Assembly: GCF_009745985.1 (NCBI RefSeq)
Contig: NZ_WFIX01000182.1
Location: forward strand, 310,001-374,000
DNA: 64,000 nt
Source: Microbacterium karelineae
GTDB lineage: Bacteria; Actinomycetota; Actinomycetes; Actinomycetales; Microbacteriaceae
Reading direction: 5' to 3'
Part shown: positions 10,656 through 19,882 of the stretch, one piece after another
How the letters are laid out: each line of letters starts with the position of its first letter
Numbering within the stretch: the stretch's first letter is position 1
Program-made: the position numbers and the translations under genes
Notes under the pieces: generated by a model
What the model was told of the DNA's origin: nothing
The model's database searches: none
Seen by the model: only the letters and a program-made list of their open reading frames with translations

Positions 10656-10704
10656 GTTCACCCAATCGTGACCCATCCGTTCACGAATCACTCGTACTGT
10701 GAAC
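10656..10704 (+). promoter_or_regulatory. Candidate PHO box and promoter of the phn-like operon
   Basis: Three GTTCACC-like units start at 10656 (GTTCACCCAAT), 10668 (GTGACCC) and 10679 (GTTCACG), spaced 12 and 11 bases. Direct repeats of GTTCACC on an 11-base period are the PhoP binding pattern known from Streptomyces. TACTGT at 10695-10700 could be the -10. GTTCAC and GTGAAC (10699-10704) also form an inverted repeat, an alternative reading as an operator for the operon's RpiR regulator. Confidence 0.5.
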
Positions 10705-10732
10705 GCATCGTCCACAACAGCGAGGAGAGCGC

Positions 10733-11422
10733 GTGAGCTCGACGATCATCTTCGACTTCGACGGCACCGTGTGCGTCGGCAGCGGCCCCGTCCTGGCATA
10801 CGCGCGGGAGGTCGCGGCCCACGCGGGCGCCGGCTTCCTCGACGCGACAGGCCGCGAGCTGCGATCGTTCGAAGCCGGAGAACCCAGCCGCTACCGCGAC
10901 GGCTACGACATCGTCGGATCCCTCGCCGACGCGGCGGGTGTGGATCCCGAGGCGCGGCAGGCCGCGTACCTGGCGAGCCGCGGATCCCTCCCCTCCTCGG
11001 GCGCCGAGCCGGCCCCGGGCCTCGCCGGCCTGCTGGGCCGCCTGCCGGAGGACGCCCGCATCGTCCTCGCGACGAACGCCCCGCGCGATGGTCTCGACGA
11101 GACCCTCGCCGCGTGGGGACTCTCGGCCGCCTTCGACGAGATCCGCGACAGCGTCGGCAAGCCCGACGGCCTCGCCCCGATCGTGCGCGAGGCTCTCGCG
11201 CGCGGCCCCGTTCTCTCGATCGGCGACATGGTCGAGAACGACCTCGCCCCCGCCGCCGCCCTCGGCGCAGCCACCGCCCTCGTCGGAGCCACTGCCGCCA
11301 CGTCGCCCGCCGACGTGACGATGCGGGGCACGACTCTCGCCGACCTCGCCCACGCCATCGTCGCCTGGGCAGGCGCCTCCCACGACCTCCTCACCTCCCC
11401 GACCCTCCTCCCCGAAAGGTGA
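10733..11422 (+). CDS. HAD-superfamily hydrolase, first gene of phn-like operon
   Basis: A 229-residue HAD protein with motif [11 protein letters not shown], a helical cap at about residues 20-85, motif [11 protein letters not shown], a lysine in SVGKPDGL and motif [12 protein letters not shown]. It is probably a small-molecule phosphatase. The GTG start has GAGGAG upstream. It leads an operon encoding a phosphonate/phosphate-ester type transporter, which suggests it releases phosphate from the imported compound or a derived sugar phosphate. No carbon-phosphorus lyase or phosphonatase partner gene is present, so phosphonate breakdown cannot be assumed. Confidence 0.8.
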   Translation: MSSTIIFDFDGTVCVGSGPVLAYAREVAAHAGAGFLDATGRELRSFEAGEPSRYRDGYDIVGSLADAAGVDPEARQAAYLASRGSLPSSGAEPAPGLAGLLGRLPEDARIVLATNAPRDGLDETLAAWGLSAAFDEIRDSVGKPDGLAPIVREALARGPVLSIGDMVENDLAPAAALGAATALVGATAATSPADVTMRGTTLADLAHAIVAWAGASHDLLTSPTLLPER

Positions 11423-11430
11423 CACCCCTC

Positions 11431-12426
11431 ATGCGCAAGACCCTCCTCGCGGCCGGAACCGCCGCGACGCTCGCCCTCGGTCTCGCCGGCTGCGCCGGTG
11501 GATCCGACGCCGCCGACGGCGAACGGCCTGGCTCGATCACGCTCTCGCTCGTGCCGTCCGTAGAGGGCGAGGACCTCGCGGTCGCGCTCGGCCCGCTCAC
11601 GGACTACCTCTCGGACGGACTCGGCATCGAGGTCGAAGGCGTCGTCGCGACGAACTACGCGGCCACGGTCGAGGCCCTCGGCGCCGACCAGGCGCAGGTC
11701 ATCATCACCGATGCCGGATCGCTGTACCACGCGATCCAGCAGTACGACGCCGAGCTCGTGCTGCGCGATGTGCGCTTCGGCGCCACGTCGTACGCATCTG
11801 TCGCATACACGAACGCGCCCGAGAAGTACTGCGACGACGAGCCCGTGATGTCGACGTACGACGCGAGCGGGATCGAGCTGTCGTACTGCAACGGGATCGA
11901 GCCCGGCGGCGCATCCGCGAGCGGCCAGGGACCGGCCGGCGTCGAGAAGCTCGCCGAGGCCGACGGCGCGAAGGTCGCCCTGCAGGCCGCCACGAGCCCC
12001 GCCGGCTACCAGTACCCGGTCGTCGCCATGCGCGATCTGGGACTCGACACCGACGCCGACATCGAGCAGATCCCGGTCGAGGGCAACAACAACGCCGTGC
12101 TCGCCGTCGCGAACGGCGACGCCGAGGTCGGCTTCGCCTACTGGGACGCCCGCACGACCGTCGCGGAGGAGGTGCCCGGCATCGCCGAGAAGGCCGTCGC
12201 CTTCGCCTACACCGAGATGATCCCGAACGGCGGCGTCGCCGTGTCGAACGCGCTGCCGGACGACCTCGTCGCCGAGCTGACGACCCTGCTCGACGACTAC
12301 GCCGACTCGTCGGACGAGGCCGCGAGCGTCATGTTCGACCTCGTCGGCCTCTCCGACTGGACGAGCGAGACCGCCGAGGACGAGATCACGCGCTACGGCG
12401 AGATCCTCGAGCAGTTCGCGGGCTGA
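11431..12426 (+). CDS. PhnD-like substrate-binding lipoprotein
   Basis: A 331-residue binding protein of the phosphate/phosphite/phosphonate ABC family. The lipoprotein signal ends in LGLAGCAGG with Cys about 22 as the lipid anchor. The mature part opens [15 protein letters not shown], then [23 protein letters not shown] and [19 protein letters not shown], matching the two-lobe PhnD layout. The linker with YCDDEPV and [10 protein letters not shown] could hold a disulfide. Ligand could be phosphonate, phosphite or a phosphate ester. It begins 8 bases after the HAD gene and is followed by its ATPase and two permeases. Confidence 0.85.
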   Translation: MRKTLLAAGTAATLALGLAGCAGGSDAADGERPGSITLSLVPSVEGEDLAVALGPLTDYLSDGLGIEVEGVVATNYAATVEALGADQAQVIITDAGSLYHAIQQYDAELVLRDVRFGATSYASVAYTNAPEKYCDDEPVMSTYDASGIELSYCNGIEPGGASASGQGPAGVEKLAEADGAKVALQAATSPAGYQYPVVAMRDLGLDTDADIEQIPVEGNNNAVLAVANGDAEVGFAYWDARTTVAEEVPGIAEKAVAFAYTEMIPNGGVAVSNALPDDLVAELTTLLDDYADSSDEAASVMFDLVGLSDWTSETAEDEITRYGEILEQFAG

Positions 12427-12434
12427 TCAGACCG

Positions 12435-13262
12435 ATGTCGCACACCCCCCAGCAGGCGGGGGCCGGCCACGCGCCGGCCCCCGCCTCGTGGCCGATCCGC
12501 CTCGACCGCGTCTCCGTCACCTACCCGAACGGCACCGCCGCGCTGAACGACGTCTCGCTCTCGATCGGCGCGGGCGAGATCGTGTCGATCGTCGGCCTGT
12601 CCGGATCCGGCAAGTCGACGCTGATCCGCACCATCAACGGCCTCGTCCCCGCCACCTCCGGCACGGTCGAGGTCGGCCCGCACACGGTGTCGGGCCTCGG
12701 CGGCCGCGGCCTGCGCGCGCTGCGCGGCCACGTCGGCATGATCTTCCAGGGCTTCAACCTCGCCGAGCGCGTCGACGTCTACCGCAACACGCTCGTCGGG
12801 CGATTCGCCCGCGCGGGCGCGGTGCGGACGCTGCTCGGGATCGCGACGGCGGAGGACCGCGAGATCGCGCTGCGGGCGCTCGACGCCGTCGGCATGCTCG
12901 ACAAGGTGTGGACGCGCGCGGGATCCCTGTCGGGCGGCCAGAAGCAGCGCGTCGCGATCGCGCGGGCGCTCTCGCAGGATCCGCGCGTCATGCTCGCGGA
13001 CGAGCCCGTCGCGAGCCTGGATCCGCCGACGGCGCACGCCGTCATGGCCGAGCTCGCCCGCATCAGCTCGGAGCGCGACCTGACGGTTCTCGTCAACCTG
13101 CACCTCATGGACCTCGCCCGCGACTACACGACGCGGATGATCGGCCTGCGCGCCGGAGAGATCGTCTACGACGGCCCCGCGGCGAGCGCGACGGACGCCG
13201 ACTTCGAGCAGATCTACGGGCGCCGGATCCGTCCGGACGATCGACTGGGGGCGACGTCGTGA
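12435..13262 (+). CDS. PhnC-like ABC transporter ATP-binding protein
   Basis: A 275-residue ATPase energising import through the two adjacent PhnE-like permeases. Walker A is GLSGSGKST, the Q-loop lies in MIFQGFNL, the signature is LSGGQKQR and Walker B is [13 protein letters not shown]. The region after the Q-loop ([17 protein letters not shown]) is typical of the PhnC subfamily. About 20 proline/alanine-rich residues precede the domain. Its stop overlaps the GTG of the next permease gene. Confidence 0.9.
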   Translation: MSHTPQQAGAGHAPAPASWPIRLDRVSVTYPNGTAALNDVSLSIGAGEIVSIVGLSGSGKSTLIRTINGLVPATSGTVEVGPHTVSGLGGRGLRALRGHVGMIFQGFNLAERVDVYRNTLVGRFARAGAVRTLLGIATAEDREIALRALDAVGMLDKVWTRAGSLSGGQKQRVAIARALSQDPRVMLADEPVASLDPPTAHAVMAELARISSERDLTVLVNLHLMDLARDYTTRMIGLRAGEIVYDGPAASATDADFEQIYGRRIRPDDRLGATS

Positions 13263-14056
13263 CCGCTCTCGTCGTCCCGCCGCGGCCCCGCACCTGGCCG
13301 CGGACCGTCCTGATCGTCACGGCCTTCGCGGCGTTCACGGCACTCACGTGCATTCCCGCGATCGGCGGTGTCGAGATCGATCTCGCCGCCATCGCCCGAA
13401 ATTGGCGCAACGGGGCCGACAAGATGCTGCAGCTGCTGCAGCCCGACCTCGCGTTCCTGCCGCGCACCTTCGGGCCGATGCTCGAGACGCTGCAGATGGC
13501 GCTCGTCGGCGCCGCGGCCGCCGCGCTCGTCTCCGTGCCCCTCACGCTCTGGGCCGCTCGCCCTACGAACCCGAACGGTCTCACGCGACGGATCGTGCGC
13601 GCGGCGATCAACGTGATCCGCTCCGTCCCCGACCTCGTGTACGCGACGATCCTCGTCGCGCTCGTCGGCGTCGGCGCGCTGCCCGGGCTGATCACCCTGT
13701 TCCTCTTCGACCTCGGCATCGTCGTCAAGCTCGTCTCGGAGGCGATCGACTCGAGCGAGCACCCGTACCTCGAGGCGGGCCGCGCGGCCGGCGCCACGCA
13801 GGGACGCCTGAACCGCGCGCTGGCCCTGCCGCAGAACCTCCCGCTGTTCGCGAACCAGTGGCTGTACGCGCTCGAGCTCAACGTGCGCATCTCGGCGATC
13901 CTCGGCATCGTCGGCGCGGGCGGCATCGGACGGCTGCTCGACGAGCGCTTCGGGTTCTACGCCTATGACGATGTGTCGGTCATCATCCTCGAGATCCTCA
14001 TCGTCGTGATCCTCATCGAGGTCTGCTCGAACCTGCTGCGGAGGAGGCTGACATGA
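13259..14056 (+). CDS. PhnE-like ABC permease 1
   Basis: A 265-residue inner-membrane permease with about six hydrophobic segments. The coupling-helix (EAA) region reads [23 protein letters not shown], followed by [14 protein letters not shown], a hallmark of PhnE proteins. The GTG start overlaps the ATPase stop by four bases and its own stop overlaps the next permease start, so all transporter subunits are translationally coupled. With the second permease it probably forms a heterodimeric channel. Confidence 0.9.
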   Translation: MTALVVPPRPRTWPRTVLIVTAFAAFTALTCIPAIGGVEIDLAAIARNWRNGADKMLQLLQPDLAFLPRTFGPMLETLQMALVGAAAAALVSVPLTLWAARPTNPNGLTRRIVRAAINVIRSVPDLVYATILVALVGVGALPGLITLFLFDLGIVVKLVSEAIDSSEHPYLEAGRAAGATQGRLNRALALPQNLPLFANQWLYALELNVRISAILGIVGAGGIGRLLDERFGFYAYDDVSVIILEILIVVILIEVCSNLLRRRLT

Positions 14057-14883
14057 CGACGCACCCGCTCGAGCTCCGCCTGCCCGCCCCGCCGTCGCGC
14101 ACGAACGCGACCGTCACCTCGCTCGCGGTCGGCGCCCTCATCCTCACCGCGACCGCGACCCTCGACGTCGACTGGGCGAAGCTGTTCGGCCTGCCCTCCG
14201 CGACGTGGGAGTACGGCGCGCTCATGTTCGCGGATCCGAACTGGTCGAACCTGCCCCGCGCCCTGTTCGAGACGTGGCGGTCGATCTCGATGGCGTGGCT
14301 CGGTGCGCTGCTCTGCGTCGCGGCGTCGATCCCGCTCGGCATGCTCGCCGCGCACGGCGTCGGCCCCGCCTGGCTGCGGTACGCGCTGCGCGGCGCGTTC
14401 GCCGTGATCCGCGCCGTGCCCGAGGTGATCATCGCGCTCATCCTCCTGACGGTGACCGGGCTCACGCCGTTCACGGGCGCCCTCGCGCTCGGAATCGCGG
14501 GCATCGGCACGCAGGGCAAGTGGGTGTACGAGACGATCGAGTCGCTGCGCGCCGACACGACCGAGGCGGTGCGGGCCGCCGGCGGAGGGCGCCTCGCCGT
14601 GCTGCGGTGGGCGCTGTGGCCGGCCGCGCTCCCCTCCCTGATGTCGTTCGCCCTGTACCGATTCGAGATCAACATCCGCATGTCGGCCGTGCTCGGCCTC
14701 GTGGGCGCGGGCGGGATCGGCAGCATGCTGTCGAACTACACGAACTATCGTGAGTGGGAGACCGTCGGCATGCTGCTCATCGTCGTCATCGCGGCGACGA
14801 TGCTCATCGATGCCGTCTCGGGCGCGCTGCGCCGCCGCATCATGGAAGGGGCGAGGTCCCGTGGCCTGGACAGGATCCGCTGA
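14053..14883 (+). CDS. PhnE-like ABC permease 2
   Basis: A 276-residue membrane permease paralogous to its upstream neighbour. It has about six membrane segments, the coupling-helix stretch TEAVRAAGGGRLAVLRWALWP and the PhnE motif MSAVLGLVGAGGIGSML. Starting with ATGA overlap, it completes a PhnD-C-E-E importer. Two distinct PhnE subunits are common in Gram-positive phosphonate-type systems. Its 3' end overlaps the regulator gene by 23 bases. Confidence 0.9.
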   Translation: MTTHPLELRLPAPPSRTNATVTSLAVGALILTATATLDVDWAKLFGLPSATWEYGALMFADPNWSNLPRALFETWRSISMAWLGALLCVAASIPLGMLAAHGVGPAWLRYALRGAFAVIRAVPEVIIALILLTVTGLTPFTGALALGIAGIGTQGKWVYETIESLRADTTEAVRAAGGGRLAVLRWALWPAALPSLMSFALYRFEINIRMSAVLGLVGAGGIGSMLSNYTNYREWETVGMLLIVVIAATMLIDAVSGALRRRIMEGARSRGLDRIR

Positions 14884-15718
14884 CGCACCCCCGACGGCGC
14901 GGATCCACGCGCTCGCGCCGTCGATGCACGCCGGCGAGCGCCGCGTCGCCGAGGCGATCGCGGCCGACCTCTCGGCGACAGTCGAGTCGACGGCGCAGGT
15001 GTTCGCGGACACTGTCGGGGTCGGGCGGGCGACCGTGGTCCGCGCGGCTCAGACGCTCGGCTTCGACGGCTACCCGCAGCTGCGCGTCGCCGCGGCGCGC
15101 GAGCTCGCGCGGGAGGCGCCCGCCGAGGTCGGAGACGGATCCCTGCTGGGGACGCTGCGCGCCTCGGTCGATCGCTTCGCGGCCCGGATCGGGCACGCAG
15201 TGTCGGCCCTCACGGAGGAATCGCTGCGATCGGCGGTGTCCGCGCTCGATGGCGCCTCCCGGGTGCTCATCGTCGCGAACGGGCTCAGCTCGCCGATCGG
15301 GCTCGACCTCGTCCTGCGGCTCACGGCCGCGGGCCGCCCCGCGGAGCTGCTCCACGACGCGCTCGCCCAGCGCATCGCCGCGCGGCAGATGACCGCGGCC
15401 GATGTGTGCCTCGTGATCTCCGGATCCGGCGCGAACGCCGCCTCCCTCGCCGCCCTCCGCGCGGCGCAGGAGGCCGGCGCGCGCACGCTCGCGATCACGT
15501 CGTTCGCCGGATCCGCTGTGGCGGAGGCGGCCGACGTCGCCCTCATCGTCCCGACGGTCGACGGATCCTTCCGCGACGAGCTCGTGCACACCTCGCGCGC
15601 GGGCCTCGCGCTCGTCGTCGAGTCGATCGTCGACGCGCTCATCGCGCACCGCGGATCCCGCGGGCGCGATGCACGCGAGGCCGTGCTGCGCGAACTCGGA
15701 TCCGCCCTGCGGGAGTGA
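14861..15718 (+). CDS. MurR/RpiR family transcriptional regulator
   Basis: A 285-residue regulator. The N-terminal RpiR-type helix-turn-helix covers about residues 15-80 with DTVGVGRATVVRAAQTLGFDGYPQLR. A SIS sugar-phosphate-binding domain follows at about 110-270, with VLIVANGLSSPIGLDL and LVISGSGANAASLAAL. The GTG at 14861 is chosen because GAGG precedes it and the HTH then starts at a normal distance. It overlaps the permease gene by 23 bases. SIS-domain regulators usually sense phosphosugars, hinting that the imported molecule or its product is a sugar phosphate. Confidence 0.88.
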   Translation: MAWTGSADAPPTARIHALAPSMHAGERRVAEAIAADLSATVESTAQVFADTVGVGRATVVRAAQTLGFDGYPQLRVAAARELAREAPAEVGDGSLLGTLRASVDRFAARIGHAVSALTEESLRSAVSALDGASRVLIVANGLSSPIGLDLVLRLTAAGRPAELLHDALAQRIAARQMTAADVCLVISGSGANAASLAALRAAQEAGARTLAITSFAGSAVAEAADVALIVPTVDGSFRDELVHTSRAGLALVVESIVDALIAHRGSRGRDAREAVLRELGSALRE

Positions 15719-15795
15719 GACGCGCCGGATATAGCACGTTCGACGCGAGAGATAAAGGGTTGCGCTGACCGCTCAGGTCGGTATCGTCCGCCGCG

Positions 15796-16335
15796 ATGTC
15801 ACTGCACAGCGAGCGGACCCCCGACGCGACCGCGGTCGCGCGGACGACGGTGCGCGCCCCTCGGATGGAAGACGGGGCCGGGATGTGGCGGGTCGCACGC
15901 GACTCCGGCACGCTCGACCTCAACTCGTCGTACGCCTACGCGCTGTTCGCGCGCGACTTCTCCGCTACGAGCCGCGTGGCCGTCGCGGGCGGGGAGGTCG
16001 TCGGCTTCGTGCTCGGCTATCGCCGGCCGGACGATCTGTCGCGCCTGTTCATCTGGCAGGTCGCGGTGGACGCCGCCCAGCGCGGGCGAGGCGTCTCGGG
16101 CCGGATGCTCGACGACCTCGTCGGCGCGCTGCGCGCGGCGGATCCGTCCGTCGGCTGGCTCGAGACGACCATCACGGACGACAACCTCGCGTCGCGGGGC
16201 CTGTTCCGGTCGTTCGCGGCGAGGTGGCGAGCGACGGAGCGGATCGATCCGCTCTTCGACGCCGCGCACTTCCCCGACGCGCACGACGCCGAGCCGCTGC
16301 ACCTCATCGGCCCGCTCGACACCGCCGCGACATGA
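15796..16335 (+). CDS. ectA: L-2,4-diaminobutyrate N-gamma-acetyltransferase
   Basis: EctA acetylates 2,4-diaminobutyrate, the second step of ectoine synthesis. The 179-residue GNAT protein has LDLNSSYAYALFARDF (substrate pocket), VVGFVLGYRRPDD, VAVDAAQRGRGVSGRML with the acetyl-CoA P-loop, and WLETTITDDNLASRGLF, all characteristic of EctA. It heads ectABC. A TATCGT box lies 8 bases before the ATG, with TTGCGC about 16 bases further upstream as a possible -35. The 86-base gap to ectB carries that gene's own ribosome binding site. Confidence 0.95.
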   Translation: MSLHSERTPDATAVARTTVRAPRMEDGAGMWRVARDSGTLDLNSSYAYALFARDFSATSRVAVAGGEVVGFVLGYRRPDDLSRLFIWQVAVDAAQRGRGVSGRMLDDLVGALRAADPSVGWLETTITDDNLASRGLFRSFAARWRATERIDPLFDAAHFPDAHDAEPLHLIGPLDTAAT

Positions 16336-16421
16336 CCCAGCCTGGGGCCGACGGTCCCAGCCGCGGGATGCGAGAGCGTCGCGCGTCGCCGCCCCGAGGG
16401 GGCACCCCGGAGGAGATCACG

Positions 16422-17699
16422 ATGTCCATCACCGACGATCCGTCCATCACCGCCATCACCAGCCACGAATCCGGCGTCCGCAGCTACTCTCGATCCTGGC
16501 CGGTCGTCTTCGACCGTGCCCTCGGCGCGACGCTGTTCGACACCGACGAGCGTCCCTATCTCGACTTCTTCGCGGGCGCGGGCGCCCTCAACTACGGGCA
16601 CAACGACCCGGTGCTCAAGAATGCGCTCGTCGACTACATCTCGGGCGACCGGATCATCCACTCGCTCGACATGTTCACCGAGGCGCGCCGCGACTTCCTC
16701 GAGACCTTCGGCGAGAGGATCCTCGAACCGCGCGACCTCGACTACCGCGTCGTGTTCCCCGGCCCGGGCGGCGCGAACGCCGTCGAGGCCGCGCTCAAGC
16801 TCGCCCGCAAGATCACGGGGCGTGAGTCGGTCGTGAACTTCACGAACGCGTTCCACGGCATGACGCTCGGCGCGCTGAGCGTCACGGGCAACTCGCTCAA
16901 GCGCGGCGGCGCGGGCGTGCCGCTCGTGCACGCGACGCCCATGCCGTTCGACGACTACTTCGACCGCGACTACCCCGACTTCCTCTACTTCGAGAAGCTG
17001 CTCACCGACACCGGCAGCGGACTCAACAAGCCGGCCGCCGTCATCGTCGAGACCGTGCAGGGCGAGGGCGGCGTCAACACCGCGCGCGCCGAGTGGCTCC
17101 GCGGGCTCGAGCAGCTGTGCCGCGCACACGACATCCTGCTCATCCTCGACGATGTGCAGATGGGGTGCGGCCGCACGGGCGGGTTCTTCAGCTTCGAGGA
17201 GGCCGGGATCGTGCCCGACTTCGTCTGCCTGTCGAAGTCGATCTCCGGCATCGGCCTGCCGATGGCGCTCACGCTCGTGCGCCCCGAGCTCGACGTCTGG
17301 GAGCCCGGCGAGCACAACGGGACCTTCCGCGGCGTCACGCCGGCGTTCATCACGGCCGCGGAGGCGATCCGGCGGTTCTGGAGCGACGACGTGCTGGAGA
17401 CCTCGACACGCGACAAGGGCGCCTACGTCGAGAGCCGCCTCAACGCGATCACCGCCGCCCATCCCGGCGCCGGGCTCGTCGCGAAGGGGCGCGGCCTCGC
17501 GCGCGGACTGCAGTTCGACAGCGGCGAGCAGGCGGGACGCGTCGCCGCGAAGGCGTTCGAGCGCGGACTCCTCGTCGAGACCTCCGGCCCCGAGGACGAG
17601 GTGCTCAAGCTCCTGCCGCCCCTGACCATCACCGACGACGAGCTGAATCGCGGCATCGCGATCATCGAGGACGCGACGGCCGAGGCCCTCGCCGACTGA
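16422..17699 (+). CDS. ectB: Diaminobutyrate-2-oxoglutarate aminotransferase
   Basis: EctB makes L-2,4-diaminobutyrate from aspartate-semialdehyde and glutamate, the entry step to ectoine. The 425-residue class III aminotransferase has [16 protein letters not shown], the PLP aspartate in [14 protein letters not shown], and the Schiff-base lysine Lys272 in [12 protein letters not shown]. The start [21 protein letters not shown] is typical of EctB. ATG at 16422 follows GGAGGA. It is the middle gene of ectABC. Confidence 0.96.
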   Translation: MSITDDPSITAITSHESGVRSYSRSWPVVFDRALGATLFDTDERPYLDFFAGAGALNYGHNDPVLKNALVDYISGDRIIHSLDMFTEARRDFLETFGERILEPRDLDYRVVFPGPGGANAVEAALKLARKITGRESVVNFTNAFHGMTLGALSVTGNSLKRGGAGVPLVHATPMPFDDYFDRDYPDFLYFEKLLTDTGSGLNKPAAVIVETVQGEGGVNTARAEWLRGLEQLCRAHDILLILDDVQMGCGRTGGFFSFEEAGIVPDFVCLSKSISGIGLPMALTLVRPELDVWEPGEHNGTFRGVTPAFITAAEAIRRFWSDDVLETSTRDKGAYVESRLNAITAAHPGAGLVAKGRGLARGLQFDSGEQAGRVAAKAFERGLLVETSGPEDEVLKLLPPLTITDDELNRGIAIIEDATAEALAD

Positions 17700-17718
17700 C
17701 CACGAGGAAGGAGAGAAC

Positions 17719-18120
17719 ATGATCGTTCGCACCCTGGACGAGATCGACGGCGGCGACACCGACATCCGGTCGGAGAACTGGCGCAGCAAGCGCATCGTGC
17801 TCGCGAAGGAGGGGGTCGGGTTCTCCCTCCACGAGACGACCCTGTACGCCGGCACCGAGAGCAGCTTCTGGTACGCGAACCACATCGAGGCGGTGTTCAT
17901 CACGCACGGCGACGGCGAGATCGAGGATCTCGCGACCGGCGAGGTGCATCCGCTGAAGCCGGGCACGATGTACCTGCTGAACGACCACGACAAGCACACC
18001 GTGCGCGTGCGGGAGGAGATCCGCTGCGTCTGCGTGTTCAACCCGCCGATCACCGGCCGCGAGGTGCACGACGAGAACGGCGTCTACCCCCTCGTGACCG
18101 AGGGGACGGCGCCCGCCTGA
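17719..18120 (+). CDS. ectC: Ectoine synthase
   Basis: EctC closes the ring of N-gamma-acetyl-diaminobutyrate to give ectoine. The 133-residue cupin protein starts [11 protein letters not shown] and has the family motifs [26 protein letters not shown], the conserved GEIEDL, and [16 protein letters not shown] with the metal-region histidines. AAGGAGAG precedes the ATG by about 6 bases. No ectD (hydroxylase) follows, so the product is expected to be ectoine, not hydroxyectoine. A strong hairpin ends the operon. Confidence 0.97.
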   Translation: MIVRTLDEIDGGDTDIRSENWRSKRIVLAKEGVGFSLHETTLYAGTESSFWYANHIEAVFITHGDGEIEDLATGEVHPLKPGTMYLLNDHDKHTVRVREEIRCVCVFNPPITGREVHDENGVYPLVTEGTAPA

Positions 18121-18129
18121 CCGCGGGAC

Positions 18130-18166
18130 GCGCCCCGAGGAGCAACGGTCAGCCTTCTCGGGGCGC
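18130..18166 (+). terminator. Hairpin after ectABC
   Basis: GCGCCCCGAG pairs perfectly with CTCGGGGCGC around a 17-base loop, starting 10 bases after the ectC stop. There is no T tract, as is common for high-GC actinobacterial terminators. Confidence 0.65.
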
Positions 18167-18172
18167 GCACCC

Positions 18173-18333
18173 GCTAGAGTGGTCTGCGAACGCACTGCGC
18201 GTTCGTCGTCGCGGTCTGCTCGAGCGTCACGCTCGCACCGCTCCCCGTGGCGAATCGGATTCGGCACCCGCCGCGTTCGCCCCTCACCGGCTCCGCCCCT
18301 CAGCGCGCCCGGTCCATCACCGAGAGACACTCC
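18173..18333 (+). promoter_or_regulatory. Promoter and long untranslated leader of the DEAD-box helicase
   Basis: TAGAGT near 18173 is a plausible -10, giving a leader of about 145 bases, far longer than most in this window. The leader contains the inverted repeat GAACGCACTGCGCGTTC near 18187. Long leaders are typical of cold-induced RNA helicase genes, but no known riboswitch or CspA-type element was recognised. Confidence 0.4.
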
Positions 18334-19749
18334 ATGACCGCTGCCCCTGCGCAGACTCCCTCCTTCGCCGACCTCGGCGTCCCCTCCGACCTCGTCGACG
18401 CGCTCATCGCGGCCGACCGCCCCACCCCCTTCCCGATCCAGACCGCCACGCTGCCGTCGACCCTCGCGGGCCGCGACGTGCTCGGCCGCGGAAAGACCGG
18501 ATCCGGCAAGACCCTCGCCTTCGCGATCCCGCTCGTCGCCCGCCTCGCGGCCGGCGGCAACGCGCGCCGCCCCGGTCAGCCGACGGGCCTCGTGCTCGCG
18601 CCGACCCGCGAGCTCGCGACGCAGATCGCGAACGTCATCACCCCGCTCGCCCGCGCGGCCGGCCTCACCGTGACGACCGTCTTCGGCGGCGTCTCGCAAC
18701 GCCCGCAGGAACAGGCGTTCCGCGCCGGCGTCGACATCGTCGTCGCCTGCCCCGGCCGCCTCGAGGACCTCATCGGGCAGAAGATCGTGCGGCTCGACCG
18801 CGTGCTCATCACGGTGCTCGACGAGGCCGACCACATGGCCGATCTCGGCTTCCTGCCCGGCGTCACGCGGATCCTCTCGCTGACCCCGCAGGGCGGCCAG
18901 CGCATGCTGTTCTCGGCGACGCTGGACAACGGAGTGGACAAGCTGGCGAAGCGCTTCCTGTCCTCGCCCGTCGAGCACTCGATCGACTCGGCCGAATCAC
19001 CCGTGCCCGACATGACGCACCACGTCTTCGAGGCCGCGACGCCCGACGACAAGAAGGACCTCGTGCACGCGCTCGCGTCGGGCAGCGGCAAGCGGATCCT
19101 CTTCTCCCGCACGAAGCACCAGGCCAAGCGCCTCGCGCGCCAGCTGACCGCGTCGGGCATCCCCGCGGTCGACCTGCAGGGCAACCTCTCGCAGAACGCC
19201 CGCGACCGCAACCTCGCGGCGCTCACCGAAGGCAGCGTGAAGGTGCTCGTCGCGACCGACGTCGCCGCACGCGGTGTGCACGTCGACGGCATCGACCTCG
19301 TCGTGCACATGGATCCGCCCGCCGACCACAAGGCGTACCTGCACCGCTCGGGCCGCACCGCCCGCGCGGGCGCCTCGGGCGATGTCGTCACGCTCATGAC
19401 GCCCGACCAGCGCTCCGATGTGAAGCAGCTGCTGCGCCGCGCCGGCATCCAGGCGCGTCCCCAGCTCGTGACGCCCGCGAGCGCCGAGGTCGTGGCCCTC
19501 ATCGGCGAGCGCGCCGAGCACGTCGCGCCGCGCCCGGGCGGCCCCGGATCCGGCAACGAACCCGCCCCCGGTTCGACGGGCGGCGGCACGTCGCAGGGCG
19601 CGAACGCCCGCCGCAAGCGCGCCGCGCGCGGCCAGGGCGGCGGTCAGGGCCGTGGCGGACAGGGCCAGGGTCGCGGCGGACAGCCGCGCGGCCAGGGCGG
19701 CGGCCAACGCCGCGGCGGTCAGAGCCAGCGCCGCAGCGCCTCGCGCTGA
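18334..19749 (+). CDS. DEAD-box ATP-dependent RNA helicase with RGG-rich tail
   Basis: A 471-residue helicase that unwinds short RNA duplexes. Motifs in order are the Q motif (FPIQTATL), motif I GKTGSGKT, PTRELA, motif II LDEADHMADLGF, SAT (FSATLDN), ATDVAARGVHVDG and HRSGRTARAG. From about residue 395 the chain becomes disordered and glycine/arginine/glutamine-rich, with repeated QGRGG-like units, as in helicases acting in cold adaptation or ribosome assembly. ATG at 18334 is preferred over an upstream in-frame start because the family begins SFADLGV shortly after it. Confidence 0.93.
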   Translation: MTAAPAQTPSFADLGVPSDLVDALIAADRPTPFPIQTATLPSTLAGRDVLGRGKTGSGKTLAFAIPLVARLAAGGNARRPGQPTGLVLAPTRELATQIANVITPLARAAGLTVTTVFGGVSQRPQEQAFRAGVDIVVACPGRLEDLIGQKIVRLDRVLITVLDEADHMADLGFLPGVTRILSLTPQGGQRMLFSATLDNGVDKLAKRFLSSPVEHSIDSAESPVPDMTHHVFEAATPDDKKDLVHALASGSGKRILFSRTKHQAKRLARQLTASGIPAVDLQGNLSQNARDRNLAALTEGSVKVLVATDVAARGVHVDGIDLVVHMDPPADHKAYLHRSGRTARAGASGDVVTLMTPDQRSDVKQLLRRAGIQARPQLVTPASAEVVALIGERAEHVAPRPGGPGSGNEPAPGSTGGGTSQGANARRKRAARGQGGGQGRGGQGQGRGGQPRGQGGGQRRGGQSQRRSASR

Positions 19750-19750
19750 C

Positions 19751-19824
19751 CCCCGCACATGGGTTGCCAGAGAATGCTGGTGCGAGCACCGCTCCTCTGA
19801 CGATCTCTGGCGACTCTGTGGGTG
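19751..19824. repeat. Degenerate intergenic inverted repeat (type E)
   Basis: GTTGCCAGAGA on the left pairs with TCTCTGGCGAC on the right, and outer CACA/TGTG segments pair imperfectly. It resembles the type C element near 44.35 kb (TCTGGCACAT), but arms are less well preserved. Confidence 0.4.
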
Positions 19825-19839
19825 TTCCCGCACGCAGAA

Positions 19840-19869
19840 GAACCCCCGGCCTCGAGAGGCCGGGGGTTC
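19840..19869. terminator. Bidirectional hairpin between helicase and ferredoxin reductase genes
   Basis: AACCCCCGGCCTC and GAGGCCGGGGGTT form a perfect 13-bp GC-rich stem with a two-base loop. It lies between two convergent genes, 90 bases after the helicase stop and 13 bases after the reductase stop, so it can end both transcripts. Confidence 0.8.
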
Positions 19870-19882
19870 CTGCGTCAGGCGA

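Noticed and set aside
10733-11422. Calling the HAD protein a phosphonoacetaldehyde hydrolase (phosphonatase)
   Set aside because: It lacks an obvious phosphonatase cap lysine motif, and no aminoethylphosphonate transaminase gene accompanies it.
16017-18053. A 678-codon minus-strand open frame opposite ectA-ectB-ectC
   Set aside because: The ect genes on the plus strand are unmistakable and the antisense translation has no recognisable motif.
18167-18333. A riboswitch in the helicase leader
   Set aside because: Apart from a short inverted repeat no conserved riboswitch core was recognised.
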